Shown here in pieces: positions 17,258 to 26,769 of a DNA stretch of 50,971 bases. A program made the position numbers and the translations under genes. Source of the DNA: Saprospiraceae bacterium (GTDB lineage: Bacteria; Bacteroidota; Bacteroidia; Chitinophagales; Saprospiraceae); assembly GCA_020631405.1 (NCBI GenBank), contig JAHDHH010000027.1, positions 1 to 50,971 of the forward strand, given 5' to 3'. Within the stretch, counting starts at the first letter, position 1, and each line of letters opens with the position of its first letter. The notes under the pieces are model-generated. The model searched no databases. It was given only the letters and a program-made list of their open reading frames with translations, and was not told the DNA's origin.

Positions 17258-19330
17258 TTAATTTGATGTAAGCTCATACATCTCTAGCTGTCCAGAATTC
17301 TGATTAGCAAGTAGATACGATTGGTTCGCTATTGTAAGGGTATCTAAGTCTCTAAAATCACCTCTAAATCTCAGTCCAGATTGACTAGCTTGTAACTGCC
17401 TAAAGCTACCTTGACCGTCACCTATCAGCAAGCCACCTCTACCTGCGTCGTATCTTACTGTTTCTACTTCTACTCCATATTGGTTTCCTGTGTATAACAT
17501 ATCTAAGTTGCCATCTCCATCAAAATCATCTACTATCATATCTTGAATTGGACCAAACTGTGCTTCAATAGGTAGATCACGGCTTGAGAATCCAATAGTT
17601 TCTTTAAAGAACACCTTACTTGTAAAGGAGTAAATAGTATCCGAATTACTTTCCCTCAAATTTTGATCTCCAAATATTTGATTCAGAGATGCTAGAGCAT
17701 AGCTCCTGTAATCCTTGTATCGATCATTGATGAAATCAAGCTCTTGCGAACTACATTCTTTGCCTCTTATAGGTGCCATTGTCTGATTCTCCAATTTTGC
17801 AAGAACTACATCATTACTCCCGTCACGATCAAAATCACTTGAAAAAATATAAAATGGCTTCTCTATACTTGGTTTAAATTTATTGTTTTTGCCTAGGTTA
17901 CCGGCTACTATATCTAGTTTGCCGTCTTTATTAAAATCGCCGACTCCTACCGAACTCCACCAACCCGTGGTTGGCCTTCCTCTATCTTCAATGACTTTTG
18001 CCTTATAGTTTTGATTTTGGTTTTCTAAGAGTGTAAGAGGCATCCATTCTCCAACTACAATGACATCCATATCTCCATCTTCATCTATATCCACATGCTC
18101 TGCATCGGACACCATACCTAAGGGAAATGTTTGCTTCAATCGCCAGTTTCCATCACGATTGTCTTCGTATAAATGGGCAAGACACTTTGAGGGATATTGA
18201 TTAGCCTCTACCCTACCAAAGACCCATAATTGGTTGTCATTAATGGACAGAGTATGATAATCCCCCTTCTTGATACCTACATCTTCATATCTAAACCCAG
18301 ACTTGACTGTAACAACTCTACTCACCCCATGCCTAGCGTCAGAATAGGAGTATTGACCTGAACCATGACAGACATATAAAGCTAACCTACCATTCTCACG
18401 TCTAAACACTGCCTCACCGTCTTCTCGATCAAGCGAACCTTGTACTGTATACTCCTTGAACGATTCATTACTTTCTTGAATCAATAGTTTCGAATACTGT
18501 CCTATAGAGCTGCCCAGAAAGATATCACTCATCCCATCTTGATTAATATCTCCAACCGCTATCCTTGGTCCATGTTGGCTGACACTGTGTGGCAATAATA
18601 CTTGGTCTGTGTAATCATCAAATACATTTTCTACATGATATGGAAGATCCTTTTTCACCTTTACAAACATGGTTTTACTAGGTTTGACATCTTGTATTAG
18701 GGTCCTCTTATCGTAATCAAGCTTATGTATTAAATTAATCCTAGGATTATACATGACTGTTTTTTCTTTAGCATTCCAACGAATCTGGATACTATCAATC
18801 TTTGAGTTATCCGGCAATCCAAAATGTGCTATTGCCTGACTACTTGACATATATCCTCTTACTGCCTGTATTGGATAAGTCTCTATATGATTATTACTAA
18901 AGACTGTCACTGACTTACCAAGCCCAGATTCATTCTGTTTCGGTCCTTCAGCTTTGACAATAATGTAATTACCCTTTGTTGATACATTCTCAAATAAGCC
19001 AACTTTAGCACTCGTGTTATTGAATACTAGGTCTAGGTCACCGTCATTATCTAGGTCAGCGTAGGCAATTCCAGTAGAAAATCCTTTAGTTGTGAATCCT
19101 GCTTGCTCACTTACATCGCTAAATGCATACTCACCTTCATTTTTGAATATCATATTTGCCACAGGAGAAGATGTCAAGCGTTGATACAGCAACTTATAGT
19201 TGTCAGGAGTCACCTGTCCACCTAGAACATTGATGCCATATTCTCTGAGATCGTTATTCCTGATGTCTTTGGGAATACCATTCGATACAACAATGTCTTT
19301 CATGCCATCTTGGTCAAAGTCAACGAACAA
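17258..19330 (-). CDS. C-terminal part of the split FG-GAP / ASPIC-UnbV protein
   Basis: This 690-residue fragment begins at a non-native internal Met or Leu codon (a TTG-type start in LFVDFDQDG). It carries many D-x-D-x-D-G FG-GAP loops: FVDFDQDGMKDI, YADLDNDGDLDL, VGDINQDGMSDI, HVDIDEDGDMDV, VGDFNKDGKLDI, SSDFDRDGSNDV and VDDFDGDGNLDM. An ASPIC/UnbV domain lies at about 140-205 (LGKSVTVFSN, QAIAHFGLPDNSKIDSIQIRW). It lacks its own signal sequence, so if translated alone it would stay in the cytoplasm. See the spanning pseudogene entry. Confidence 0.75.
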   Translation of the reverse strand: MFVDFDQDGMKDIVVSNGIPKDIRNNDLREYGINVLGGQVTPDNYKLLYQRLTSSPVANMIFKNEGEYAFSDVSEQAGFTTKGFSTGIAYADLDNDGDLDLVFNNTSAKVGLFENVSTKGNYIIVKAEGPKQNESGLGKSVTVFSNNHIETYPIQAVRGYMSSSQAIAHFGLPDNSKIDSIQIRWNAKEKTVMYNPRINLIHKLDYDKRTLIQDVKPSKTMFVKVKKDLPYHVENVFDDYTDQVLLPHSVSQHGPRIAVGDINQDGMSDIFLGSSIGQYSKLLIQESNESFKEYTVQGSLDREDGEAVFRRENGRLALYVCHGSGQYSYSDARHGVSRVVTVKSGFRYEDVGIKKGDYHTLSINDNQLWVFGRVEANQYPSKCLAHLYEDNRDGNWRLKQTFPLGMVSDAEHVDIDEDGDMDVIVVGEWMPLTLLENQNQNYKAKVIEDRGRPTTGWWSSVGVGDFNKDGKLDIVAGNLGKNNKFKPSIEKPFYIFSSDFDRDGSNDVVLAKLENQTMAPIRGKECSSQELDFINDRYKDYRSYALASLNQIFGDQNLRESNSDTIYSFTSKVFFKETIGFSSRDLPIEAQFGPIQDMIVDDFDGDGNLDMLYTGNQYGVEVETVRYDAGRGGLLIGDGQGSFRQLQASQSGLRFRGDFRDLDTLTIANQSYLLANQNSGQLEMYELTSN

Positions 19331-19346
19331 AGGTCCCCAACTCCAA

Positions 19347-20480
19347 TCAGTACTCTGTATTCCTGCGGCATGGGCTATTTATTTCCCTAAATCTGCCACT
19401 TCCATCATTTATTTGCAACACATTGTTCATATATTGGTGTTGATTCGTAGCCTTCACTAATGCGTTATACTCCTCAACATTCATCGATGCCATATTTTCC
19501 TTAGACTTAACATGTGAACTGTAGGCCATGTCAACACAATATAGGTCGCAGTGTCCATCATTGTTGACATCAGCAATATCTGATCCCATGCTAAAGTATG
19601 CTGTATGGTCAAATCGGTCTGCTGCTTCGTCATTGAGGTCAAGACCACCATAATTCATAAACAAAGCGTCAGCATTATCATAATCAGTACTGATATGAAG
19701 GTCCACAAATCCATTATTATCGAAATCTGCTGAACTTGGATTGAGTCCATATGAGAGGTCTCTAACATCACCTAACTTATTGCTAGGAGTGTACTTTCCG
19801 TTGGTGTTAATGAAGAGTCTATCTTGTTGATCTTCAAGACTTGGTTGATAGTCTGGAAATAATATTTTAGTGTAATTATCTATCCTTTGATTTACTAGGT
19901 AGCAATCCAAGTCTTCATCATTGTCAACATCTACAAATATTGCTTGGACAGAAAATCCTGTATCCCCAAGACCATATTCATCAGCAGCTTCTTTGAAGTT
20001 AAAATTACCTTGATTAATATACAGCTTATTTTTCTTAGATATTGATGCTGGTGCAAAAGAATGCTTACAGACATACACATCTAACAATCCATCAGCATTG
20101 ATGTCCACAACAGATACACCAGTAGACCAGAGTTTATCTTCAATACCGGCATTTGCAGTCTTATCCTCAAACTGCAAGTCTCCTGTATTTCGATAAATTT
20201 TATCCGAGACTTGATTTCCCGCTAAGTAGATGTCAACGAGGCCATCATTATCAAAATCTCCTACTCCTACCCCAGCTCCTTGATATATGAAGTTCCAAGT
20301 AAAGGGATTCAAATGACCATAGTCAATCAGTTCATTTGCAAAATCTAGATTGGAATACTCTGAAGAAACTTCTTTGAACTTAATGGCTGTTTCAATAGGA
20401 ATATCCTGCGAACCTATTTGCGGCTCTTGACAGCAATACAAACAACAGATGATAGCTATTGCAATTACAGGAATCTTCAT
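19347..20480 (-). CDS. N-terminal part of the split FG-GAP / ASPIC-UnbV lipoprotein
   Basis: 377 residues starting with a lipoprotein-like signal (hydrophobic 4-15, Cys16/Cys17 in CLYCCQEP). FG-GAP loops follow, such as VGDFDNDGLVDIYLAGN, VVDINADGLLDVYVCK, FVDVDNDEDLDCYLVN, SADFDNNGFVDLHIS and IADVNNDGHCDLYCVD. The last 15 residues (from about INSPCRRNTEY) are out of frame and end at a premature TGA. It is very likely the first third of one 1072-residue gene with the fragment at 17258-19330. Confidence 0.75.
   Translation of the reverse strand: MKIPVIAIAIICCLYCCQEPQIGSQDIPIETAIKFKEVSSEYSNLDFANELIDYGHLNPFTWNFIYQGAGVGVGDFDNDGLVDIYLAGNQVSDKIYRNTGDLQFEDKTANAGIEDKLWSTGVSVVDINADGLLDVYVCKHSFAPASISKKNKLYINQGNFNFKEAADEYGLGDTGFSVQAIFVDVDNDEDLDCYLVNQRIDNYTKILFPDYQPSLEDQQDRLFINTNGKYTPSNKLGDVRDLSYGLNPSSADFDNNGFVDLHISTDYDNADALFMNYGGLDLNDEAADRFDHTAYFSMGSDIADVNNDGHCDLYCVDMAYSSHVKSKENMASMNVEEYNALVKATNQHQYMNNVLQINDGSGRFREINSPCRRNTEY
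19376..19384. repeat. 4-bp tandem duplication causing the frameshift
   Basis: On the plus strand TATTTATTT holds two copies of ATTT (19377-19380 and 19381-19384). On the coding strand this reads AAATAAATA. Removing four bases makes the two flanking reading frames continuous and restores a conserved peptide. Only two units are present, so a replication-slippage origin is likely. Confidence 0.75.
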
Positions 20481-20580
20481 TTGAGGAAATATTAGATAAG
20501 CCTAAAATAGTCATAATTTAATATCCCAACGTAATATTCTCATCAATTACATATTATATAAATTTAACATGTATGGATTC

Positions 20581-22785
20581 CTACTTACTATGTGTTACCT
20601 TTTCAGCATATAATACCTTACCTGCAGAGTCAAGAATCAAACAATAATACACTCCAAAACTATTAGATAACTTTTCTCCAGGAATATTGATCACTTCTTG
20701 ATTTGCCTCATATTGTTTGGTGAAGACCAAGCTCCCAATACTGTTGTAAATCTTGACACTTCCACTTTGATTAAGGGTTGTCAGGTCAATGCTCAGTTCA
20801 GCAGAGAATGGATTAGGATAGATGGTAACTTCTTCATCATTCCAAGCATCTATAGCATTGCTGCTATTCTCAAGGACAACACAATAATCCTCTACCTCAC
20901 CATTACTCCAATCAGAGATCCCACATCCATCGAATTCCTCTTCCCACGTTGTCAAAATCCTTAACTTAGTCAAGCCTAACTGTGCATCACTTGGTATTTC
21001 TATACTTTGAGATATGCCATCTTCGACAAAATCTTCATGCATGATTTGTTCGCTATCAGAAAACTCACCATCACCATTGAAGTCAATCCATGCCCCAATG
21101 GATCCAAATGCAAACAAGTCACTCGAACCAATCTCTACAGAAAGAGAAAAAGACTCTCCAATCTGTAGTGACTGAGCATCCGGCATACCGTAGTTAGCAT
21201 ATCCACCATCATCGCCTGTATCATTCTCGTAATCATCTATTACTACCCTATCGATAAATAAGTATTCACTATCATCAAAACCAACTGTACAATATTCAAT
21301 GTCAAGACATGCTCCACATCCCTTTGTGAGATAGTAAATACTACTTGAATAGTCGACTTCAGCTATTGCACAAATAGGCTTAATTTGAAACTCGTATTCC
21401 GTACAAGAGAATACATTTGACAAAATCAAACCAGTACTTGTCTCCGTGATAGTATTCCATTCGGTATCATCTGTGGCCTTCCATCTCATTTGATACTCAC
21501 TCGCTGCTAAGATGCCGTTCCATTCTACATTGATAGACTCTTCGTCCCCTGACAGCACTAACTCAGGAGTAGTACAACAACCATCTGTAGAAAATTGCAA
21601 TATTTCTGAATAATTAGATACTAGGTCTGCACATTGACTCAATACTCTAAACTCATAGTCTTGGCAAGCTTCTAAATTACTAAGAGTATGGACTGCCTCT
21701 GGTCCAACGACTATTGTCCAATTCGGATCTCCTACTTGTCTCCAGAGTAGCGTATCTACCTCACTATTATTGCTAGAAAACCAAAACAAGCCTGCCTCAG
21801 TATCAGTAACACTGACAGCATTGAGGTTAGACGGTGCCAAACAAGCTAATACATCCATGTCAAACTTCCACATTGAGGAATCTCTCACAAAATCATCTGC
21901 ATAAGGATATCCACCGAATAAATATAAGGCGTCATCAATAATAAACGATGAGCATGCCCACCTATTGGTACCTGGATGCGGTGGAAGAGATGTCCATAGA
22001 TCAGCCTGACTATTGTACTCCATAAACAATTCGTCTGTCTCTAAGGCACCATGACTCGCCGAATCTCCGCTAAGTACATATCCCTTTCCCTTGTGACTAA
22101 ACTGTGATCCAGCGACTCTTCCGCCTGGAAGATTATCTATCTGAGACCAAGTCTCCGACTCTATATCCCATCTTGACCAGTTAGAGATGTGGCCGCCACC
22201 AACATAGATCGCATCGTCAATCCCAAATTGAAATGGATGGTGCCTATTATTGCCGGGGATATCTTCCTTCTGACTCCATTCCATTGTCTCCATATCATAG
22301 ACCCACCAATCTGACAAATCATTGTCTTGTCCAGTCCCCGAACCCATGAATATCTTATTATTGTGTGCAACTAGTGCTGGATGAGAACGTCCTACACATG
22401 GGCAGGAAGGTAACTCAGTAAACATATCAGTTGTCGGGTCATACTCCCATAGGTCACTTAGCAAGCCATTCTCTCCTCGGCCAAAACCATAGTAATACTT
22501 ACCATCCAAATCGTCCCCGATCGCTATGGCTCTGCCCGGACCAGGGAAGTCATTTAGTCTTTGCCAAGTATCTGTTTCTGGAGTATACTCCCATACCTCG
22601 TTAGATACTCCATTTTCGTCACTCTCTCCAGCTGTACCTTCAATGACATATGCCTTACCCTCGAATCCAAATCCATTAGAATGGTGCTTGAAAAATGGAG
22701 TATCATTGAGTTGTTGCCAATCTTGGGCTGATAAGTGGACAAAGATGGTAAGTGCTATACATAGAGCTAGTAACTGCTTGGTCAT
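20581..22785 (-). CDS. Secreted Kelch / fibronectin III / GEVED protein with T9SS sorting domain
   Basis: The signal peptide is residues 1-20 (VHLSAQ). Kelch-type propeller repeats span about 22-315 (NEVWEYTPETDTWQRLNDFPGPGRA, DLWEYDPTTDMFTELP, LYLFGGYPY). Two fibronectin III-like domains follow (about 317-400 and 401-490), then a GEVED domain (about 540-640, ending NGEVEDYCVVL). A T9SS type A domain runs from 649 to 734 (VTIYPNPFSAELSID, then FGVYYCLIL). This is a surface or released multidomain adhesin-like protein with no catalytic motif. It is monocistronic as far as spacing shows: 175 bp from the end of secDF upstream and 100 bp to the split ASPIC gene. Confidence 0.85.
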   Translation of the reverse strand: MTKQLLALCIALTIFVHLSAQDWQQLNDTPFFKHHSNGFGFEGKAYVIEGTAGESDENGVSNEVWEYTPETDTWQRLNDFPGPGRAIAIGDDLDGKYYYGFGRGENGLLSDLWEYDPTTDMFTELPSCPCVGRSHPALVAHNNKIFMGSGTGQDNDLSDWWVYDMETMEWSQKEDIPGNNRHHPFQFGIDDAIYVGGGHISNWSRWDIESETWSQIDNLPGGRVAGSQFSHKGKGYVLSGDSASHGALETDELFMEYNSQADLWTSLPPHPGTNRWACSSFIIDDALYLFGGYPYADDFVRDSSMWKFDMDVLACLAPSNLNAVSVTDTEAGLFWFSSNNSEVDTLLWRQVGDPNWTIVVGPEAVHTLSNLEACQDYEFRVLSQCADLVSNYSEILQFSTDGCCTTPELVLSGDEESINVEWNGILAASEYQMRWKATDDTEWNTITETSTGLILSNVFSCTEYEFQIKPICAIAEVDYSSSIYYLTKGCGACLDIEYCTVGFDDSEYLFIDRVVIDDYENDTGDDGGYANYGMPDAQSLQIGESFSLSVEIGSSDLFAFGSIGAWIDFNGDGEFSDSEQIMHEDFVEDGISQSIEIPSDAQLGLTKLRILTTWEEEFDGCGISDWSNGEVEDYCVVLENSSNAIDAWNDEEVTIYPNPFSAELSIDLTTLNQSGSVKIYNSIGSLVFTKQYEANQEVINIPGEKLSNSFGVYYCLILDSAGKVLYAEKVTHSK

Positions 22786-22900
22786 ATTCTAAGTGATTAA
22801 GAGTATTCTGATTATCTAAGTTACTTGTATAATAGATATTTCGTTGCTCTAGAGAATTGTTTTTTCACTGGAAAGTCTGCTAAACATAATCTTCTTCACA

Positions 22901-22940
22901 ACAAAAACAAAAAAAGCCCCAACCAACTGGTTGAGGCTTT
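22901..22940 (-). terminator. Rho-independent terminator of secDF
   Basis: On the minus strand a stem (AAGCC and GGCTT, one mismatch, then CAACC and GGTTG) with a four-base loop is followed by a U-rich run (plus-strand A-run 22901-22915). It begins about 20 bases after the secDF stop. Confidence 0.85.
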
Positions 22941-22961
22941 GTATATCTATATCTCTTTAGA

Positions 22962-25900
22962 CTACTTAAGTGCCTTAGAGAATCTTTTAGATGTATCCGC
23001 CTTAGGTGATGATTTTAACTCATCAGATAAGTCTCTTACTATAGGTGTTGCAACGAAGATTGAAGAATATGTACCGACTACGATACCTACTAACAATGCA
23101 AATGCAAATCCCTTGATACTAGCTCCCCCGAAAACAAAGAGGATACCTACTACTACCAAAGTAGTCAATGAGGTAATCACAGTTCTACTGAATGTACTGT
23201 TGATTGCCATATTTAAAATTTCGTCAGTATCTTTCTTAGTATAGATTCCTAGGTATTCTCTGATTCTATCAAACACGACTACAGTATCGTTGATTGAATA
23301 TCCAATCACTGTCAAAATCGCAGCGATAAATGCTTGATCCACCTCTAGTGAGAATGGAACAAATCCCCAAAGAATAGAGAATAAACTCAATACGATTAAT
23401 GAATCGTGGAATAAGGCTGCAACCGCACCCAATGAATACTGCCACTTGTTGAATCTTAGGAAAATGTATAAGAAGATTAACAATAGGGCGAAAATACCTG
23501 CATAGAATGCACTTTGCTTAATATCATCTGCAATAGTAGGTCCTACCTTACTTGAGCTAGTGATATGTGTACTACCTTGTGAGTCAGTTCTTGTAAAGTC
23601 TTTAAGACTCACCTTGTCTCCCGTAATAGCTGTAACACCTTCATAAAGCTTTGCTGCTACTTGTGCTGCTGCTTCCTCAGAAGTATCATCTACTAAGTAT
23701 GTAGTAACTATGTTGTATGTATTCTGAGCATCTACTGCTTTCACTGTAGGAGCTGAACCAAATGCATCCGTCAATCCTTGCTTTAATGAAGTCTGGTCAA
23801 CAGTAGTCCCTTCAGCAAATTCGATATTGTAAGAGTATCCTCCTCTAAAGTCAACTCCTAAATCAAATCCTCTAACGAACATGCTTATGATTCCTAAAAT
23901 GATAATTGCAGAAGATATCATATAAGCAATCTTTCTTTTCCCTATCCAGTCTACTTTAAGGTTAGCAAAAGCATTCTTAGAGAATCCTGTCCAGAATGTC
24001 AAGTTTCTTTCTCCTCCCTTTGTCCACCAGTCGATAAGTAATCTACCAATGAGTACTGCAGTAAAGAGTGAACATAACACACCAATGATAAGTACTACTG
24101 CAAATCCTTTGATTGGTCCTAGACCAAAGTAAGCCAAAACGATTGCTACTAATATAGTTGTCACGTTGGCATCAATGATGGCTGAATAAGAGTTTCTAAA
24201 CCCATCAGAAATAGAAGCCAACAATGACTTCCCTACTCTGAGCTCTTCTCTGATTCTTTCGTAGATGATTACATTGGCATCTACTGCCATACCAATTGTC
24301 AAAATGATACCTGCTATACCAGGCAATGTCAATACAGTACCATATGATGCTAAAGCTCCAAAGATGAAGAAGAGGTTTAATAACAATGCGATGATACTAA
24401 CAATACCTGCTCCTCCATAATATGCGATCATGAATAATAATAGGAGTATTGACCCTATCATTAATGACCTCATACTTGAGTTAATATTTTTCTGACCTAG
24501 TGATGGTCCTACTGTTGATTCTTGGATAATTCTAGTCTTAGCAGGTAACTTACCTACTTCAAGAATACTAGCTAAATCTGCTGCTTCTTGCACTGTGAAG
24601 TCTCCACTGATTTCTGAAGACCCTCCTGTGATTGCCCCATTTACTCTTGGTGCAGAGTATACTTCGTCATCAAGTACAATTGCAATCTCTCTATTGCCAT
24701 CATTAGCAGCTTTTGTAGTGACCTCAGCCCACTTCTTAGCTCCTCTTGAGTCCATTCTAAGATTTACAGCCATCTCCCCAGTCACTGGGTTAGGTGCTTG
24801 AGAAGCACTAACAACTACATCTCCTTCAAGTGCTGGCTTACCACCTGCACTCTTCTTAATCATATACAGTTGATATTGGTCAGTCATTTCCCCAGTCTCA
24901 TAGTCTCTGTATGGCTTTCTTGACCAAAGCATCTTAGCATCTGATGGAAGTAGACTTGCTACCTCTGGCTTCTTTAGATACTCATTGATCGTTTTAATCT
25001 GATTTTTGTCAGCTACACCCATTACTGATAGTGGGTACTGAAGACCACCTGCACCATTATTCAATGTCAACCTACTCAATAGAGGTCCACCTGAATTAAA
25101 TGGATCGCTTGCTCTTTCTACTAATTGGAATGTCGAATCACCAGTTTCGTTACCCAAGCTATCCAAAGTTCTTGTGTAAAGCGTATCATAAGAAACAGTC
25201 TCTTCTTGTTCCTCAGAAGCACCACTAAGGATTTGCTCCAACTTACTATCTGCTTGACTCAACCCTTCCATCACTCCTGGATCTGATACTCTATACACAT
25301 CCCAGAACTCTAGCTCTGCACTAGCTTGAAGGAAGTTTCTAGCTCTTTCTGGGTTATCAATACCTGGCATTTCTACTAAGATGAGGTCCCTAGTGTCATC
25401 AAGACTAACATTTGGCTGAGTTACTCCTAACTTATCAATTCTTTGCTTAAGCATCTTGAATGTAAGTTGAACAGTCTCATCTGCCTTAGTTCTCAAGACA
25501 CCAATCACCTCACTATTAGGAGTATCCGCATTGATAAAGTCTCTAAGTCCAGAGTCTCTCATGAATATTTTTGAAAGCTTTTTGTCAGGGTTCAATTTTC
25601 TGAACTCTTGCGCAAATAAGCTGATATAGTCACTTTGAGAATTAGCCATCGCCGCTTCTGCATTGTCTAATGCTTGTCTAAAATCTGTATCTCTACTCTG
25701 ACCTGCTAGATTTATTAGCATCTCTTTAAGGTCTACCTGAAGAACTGAGCTCATTCCACCTTTAAGATCCAATCCTAATGCTAATTGTCTCTTTTTAAGG
25801 TCATCATAAGTAAAGCTTTGTAGAAGAGGAATTTTAAATATTTCCTCACCAGACATTGAATCAAGGTAATTATACCTTGCTAGCTTTTGCACTTCATATG

Positions 25901-26054
25901 CATCTTCACCACTTGCTGCTCTTGCAGCTGCTTCCATTGCATATTCGTCTGCCTCTCTCTCTACTCTTCGAGTCGGTAGGATATACAAAATTTGTAAGAG
26001 TGTGACCGCAATCAATAAGAACAGCAACACTTTGATCAATCCTTTACCCTGCAT
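22962..26054 (-). CDS. secDF: Fused protein translocase subunit SecDF
   Basis: Inner-membrane RND-family subunit that uses the proton gradient to help SecYEG-exported proteins move into the periplasm. The 1030-aa fusion of SecD and SecF is the usual Bacteroidota form. The SecD half has the first transmembrane segment (6-25), a large periplasmic domain, and the GMAVDANVIIYERIREELR segment with the conserved Asp. The SecF half restarts at about residue 720 (VRGFDLGVDFRGGYSYNIEF) and has VIGYSINDTVVVFDRIREYLG. The leader contains a perfect -7 box (26094-26101), and a hairpin terminator follows the stop. It stands alone and divergent from the Kbp-like gene. It would serve export of the many Sec/T9SS proteins in this region. 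Confidence 0.97.
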   Translation of the reverse strand: MQGKGLIKVLLFLLIAVTLLQILYILPTRRVEREADEYAMEAAARAASGEDAYEVQKLARYNYLDSMSGEEIFKIPLLQSFTYDDLKKRQLALGLDLKGGMSSVLQVDLKEMLINLAGQSRDTDFRQALDNAEAAMANSQSDYISLFAQEFRKLNPDKKLSKIFMRDSGLRDFINADTPNSEVIGVLRTKADETVQLTFKMLKQRIDKLGVTQPNVSLDDTRDLILVEMPGIDNPERARNFLQASAELEFWDVYRVSDPGVMEGLSQADSKLEQILSGASEEQEETVSYDTLYTRTLDSLGNETGDSTFQLVERASDPFNSGGPLLSRLTLNNGAGGLQYPLSVMGVADKNQIKTINEYLKKPEVASLLPSDAKMLWSRKPYRDYETGEMTDQYQLYMIKKSAGGKPALEGDVVVSASQAPNPVTGEMAVNLRMDSRGAKKWAEVTTKAANDGNREIAIVLDDEVYSAPRVNGAITGGSSEISGDFTVQEAADLASILEVGKLPAKTRIIQESTVGPSLGQKNINSSMRSLMIGSILLLLFMIAYYGGAGIVSIIALLLNLFFIFGALASYGTVLTLPGIAGIILTIGMAVDANVIIYERIREELRVGKSLLASISDGFRNSYSAIIDANVTTILVAIVLAYFGLGPIKGFAVVLIIGVLCSLFTAVLIGRLLIDWWTKGGERNLTFWTGFSKNAFANLKVDWIGKRKIAYMISSAIIILGIISMFVRGFDLGVDFRGGYSYNIEFAEGTTVDQTSLKQGLTDAFGSAPTVKAVDAQNTYNIVTTYLVDDTSEEAAAQVAAKLYEGVTAITGDKVSLKDFTRTDSQGSTHITSSSKVGPTIADDIKQSAFYAGIFALLLIFLYIFLRFNKWQYSLGAVAALFHDSLIVLSLFSILWGFVPFSLEVDQAFIAAILTVIGYSINDTVVVFDRIREYLGIYTKKDTDEILNMAINSTFSRTVITSLTTLVVVGILFVFGGASIKGFAFALLVGIVVGTYSSIFVATPIVRDLSDELKSSPKADTSKRFSKALK

Positions 26055-26093
26055 CTTTTATATTAATTAATTTTAAATATGTAAAAAACTCCG

Positions 26094-26101
26094 CAAATAT
26101 A
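26094..26101 (-). promoter_or_regulatory. Candidate -7 box of secDF
   Basis: The minus strand reads TATATTTG, a perfect TAnnTTTG, about 40 bases before the secDF ATG. This gives a leader of roughly 33 bases. The -33 region is only CTTT-like, so the upstream box is weak. Confidence 0.45.
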
Positions 26102-26235
26102 GCGCATTTGACCCACTTAAAAGACTATATCAAATTTAGATTGCATTTTGAATTCTTATTTATTAAGTTTGAGTAGATTATACATTTGGTTTCCTAGTGT
26201 TTAATCGTTTATTATCATTCAAAATATTAAAACAA

Positions 26236-26721
26236 ATGGGATTATTTTCTTTCTTAAAAAGTGCCGGCGCTAAGGTCTTAGCTAACAAAGCCGTCGAAAA
26301 CGAAGCTGCAAGTGCAGCTGAGGATATCAAAAAACGTAAAATTGCTGCATTGGAAGACGTAGTAAGCAAGTCAGAGCTCCTAGTGGACAATCTTTCGGTG
26401 GACTTAGAAGGAGACAGAGTGACCGTATACGGAGTGACAGATAGTGTGACAATCAAAGAAAAGGTAGTACTTGCCCTTGGCAATGTCCATGGAATAGCTA
26501 CTGTAGATGACAGAATATCCGTAACTGAAGCCGAAGAAGCTGAACCTGCTCCATCTGCTGACTTTTACGAAGTCAAAAGCGGAGATAGCTTAAGCAAAAT
26601 TGCTAAGGCCCATTATGGGGACCCTATGAAGTATAACTTAATCTTTGAAGCTAACCAACCTATGCTTACTGATCCAAATAAAATCTATCCTGGTCAGATG
26701 CTTAGGATTCCTAAGCTATAA
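26236..26721 (+). CDS. BON-LysM protein, Kbp (YgaU)-like
   Basis: A 161-aa protein that starts MGLFSFLKSAGAKVL, like E. coli Kbp/YgaU, a cytoplasmic K+-binding stress protein (family knowledge). The BON domain spans about 40-97 (LSVDLEGDRVTVYGVTDS, TVDDRISV), and the LysM domain about 110-160 (YEVKSGDSLSKIAKAHYGD, then NKIYPGQMLRIP). There is no signal peptide, which favours the cytoplasmic Kbp role over peptidoglycan binding. The frame is open to 26197, but the ATG at 26236 is chosen because homologues begin exactly there and the 13 extra residues are not like the family. It ends in a shared bidirectional terminator with the DUF547 gene. Confidence 0.85.
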   Translation: MGLFSFLKSAGAKVLANKAVENEAASAAEDIKKRKIAALEDVVSKSELLVDNLSVDLEGDRVTVYGVTDSVTIKEKVVLALGNVHGIATVDDRISVTEAEEAEPAPSADFYEVKSGDSLSKIAKAHYGDPMKYNLIFEANQPMLTDPNKIYPGQMLRIPKL

Positions 26722-26734
26722 CTCAACAAAACAG

Positions 26735-26760
26735 AACAGGAGCTCAATTGAGCTCCTGTT
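26735..26760. terminator. Bidirectional terminator between Kbp-like and DUF547 genes
   Basis: A perfect 11-bp inverted repeat (AACAGGAGCTC and GAGCTCCTGTT) closes an AATT loop. It has T-rich flanks on both strands and lies 13 bases after one stop and 9 before the other, so it can serve both convergent genes. Confidence 0.85.
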
Positions 26761-26769
26761 TTCATGTTA

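Larger units (their letters stand above)
17258..20480 (-). pseudogene. FG-GAP/VCBS repeat, ASPIC/UnbV lipoprotein gene split by a 4-bp duplication
   Basis: Two adjacent minus-strand frames are the two parts of one gene. The first frame ends in RFREINSPCRRNTEY. Removing one copy of a tandem four-base repeat (ATTT twice, plus strand 19377-19384) restores REIAHAAGIQSTDWSWGP running straight into LFVDFDQDG, the usual sequence of this family. The repaired gene would be 3219 bases, 1072 residues, a normal length for CRTAC1/ASPIC-UnbV proteins. The family has calcium-binding FG-GAP propeller repeats and is usually exported and lipid-anchored; some members sit beside SusCD genes. No other defect is seen, so the break is recent, a sequencing error, or a reversible slippage switch. 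Confidence 0.8.

Noticed and set aside
22825-23244. 139-residue plus-strand open frame
   Set aside because: It lies almost wholly antisense to the 3' end of secDF, a certain gene with a terminator, and its wording is not protein-like.
26197-26235. Upstream extension of the Kbp-like gene
   Set aside because: Homologues begin at MGLF, so the 13 extra residues are not counted.
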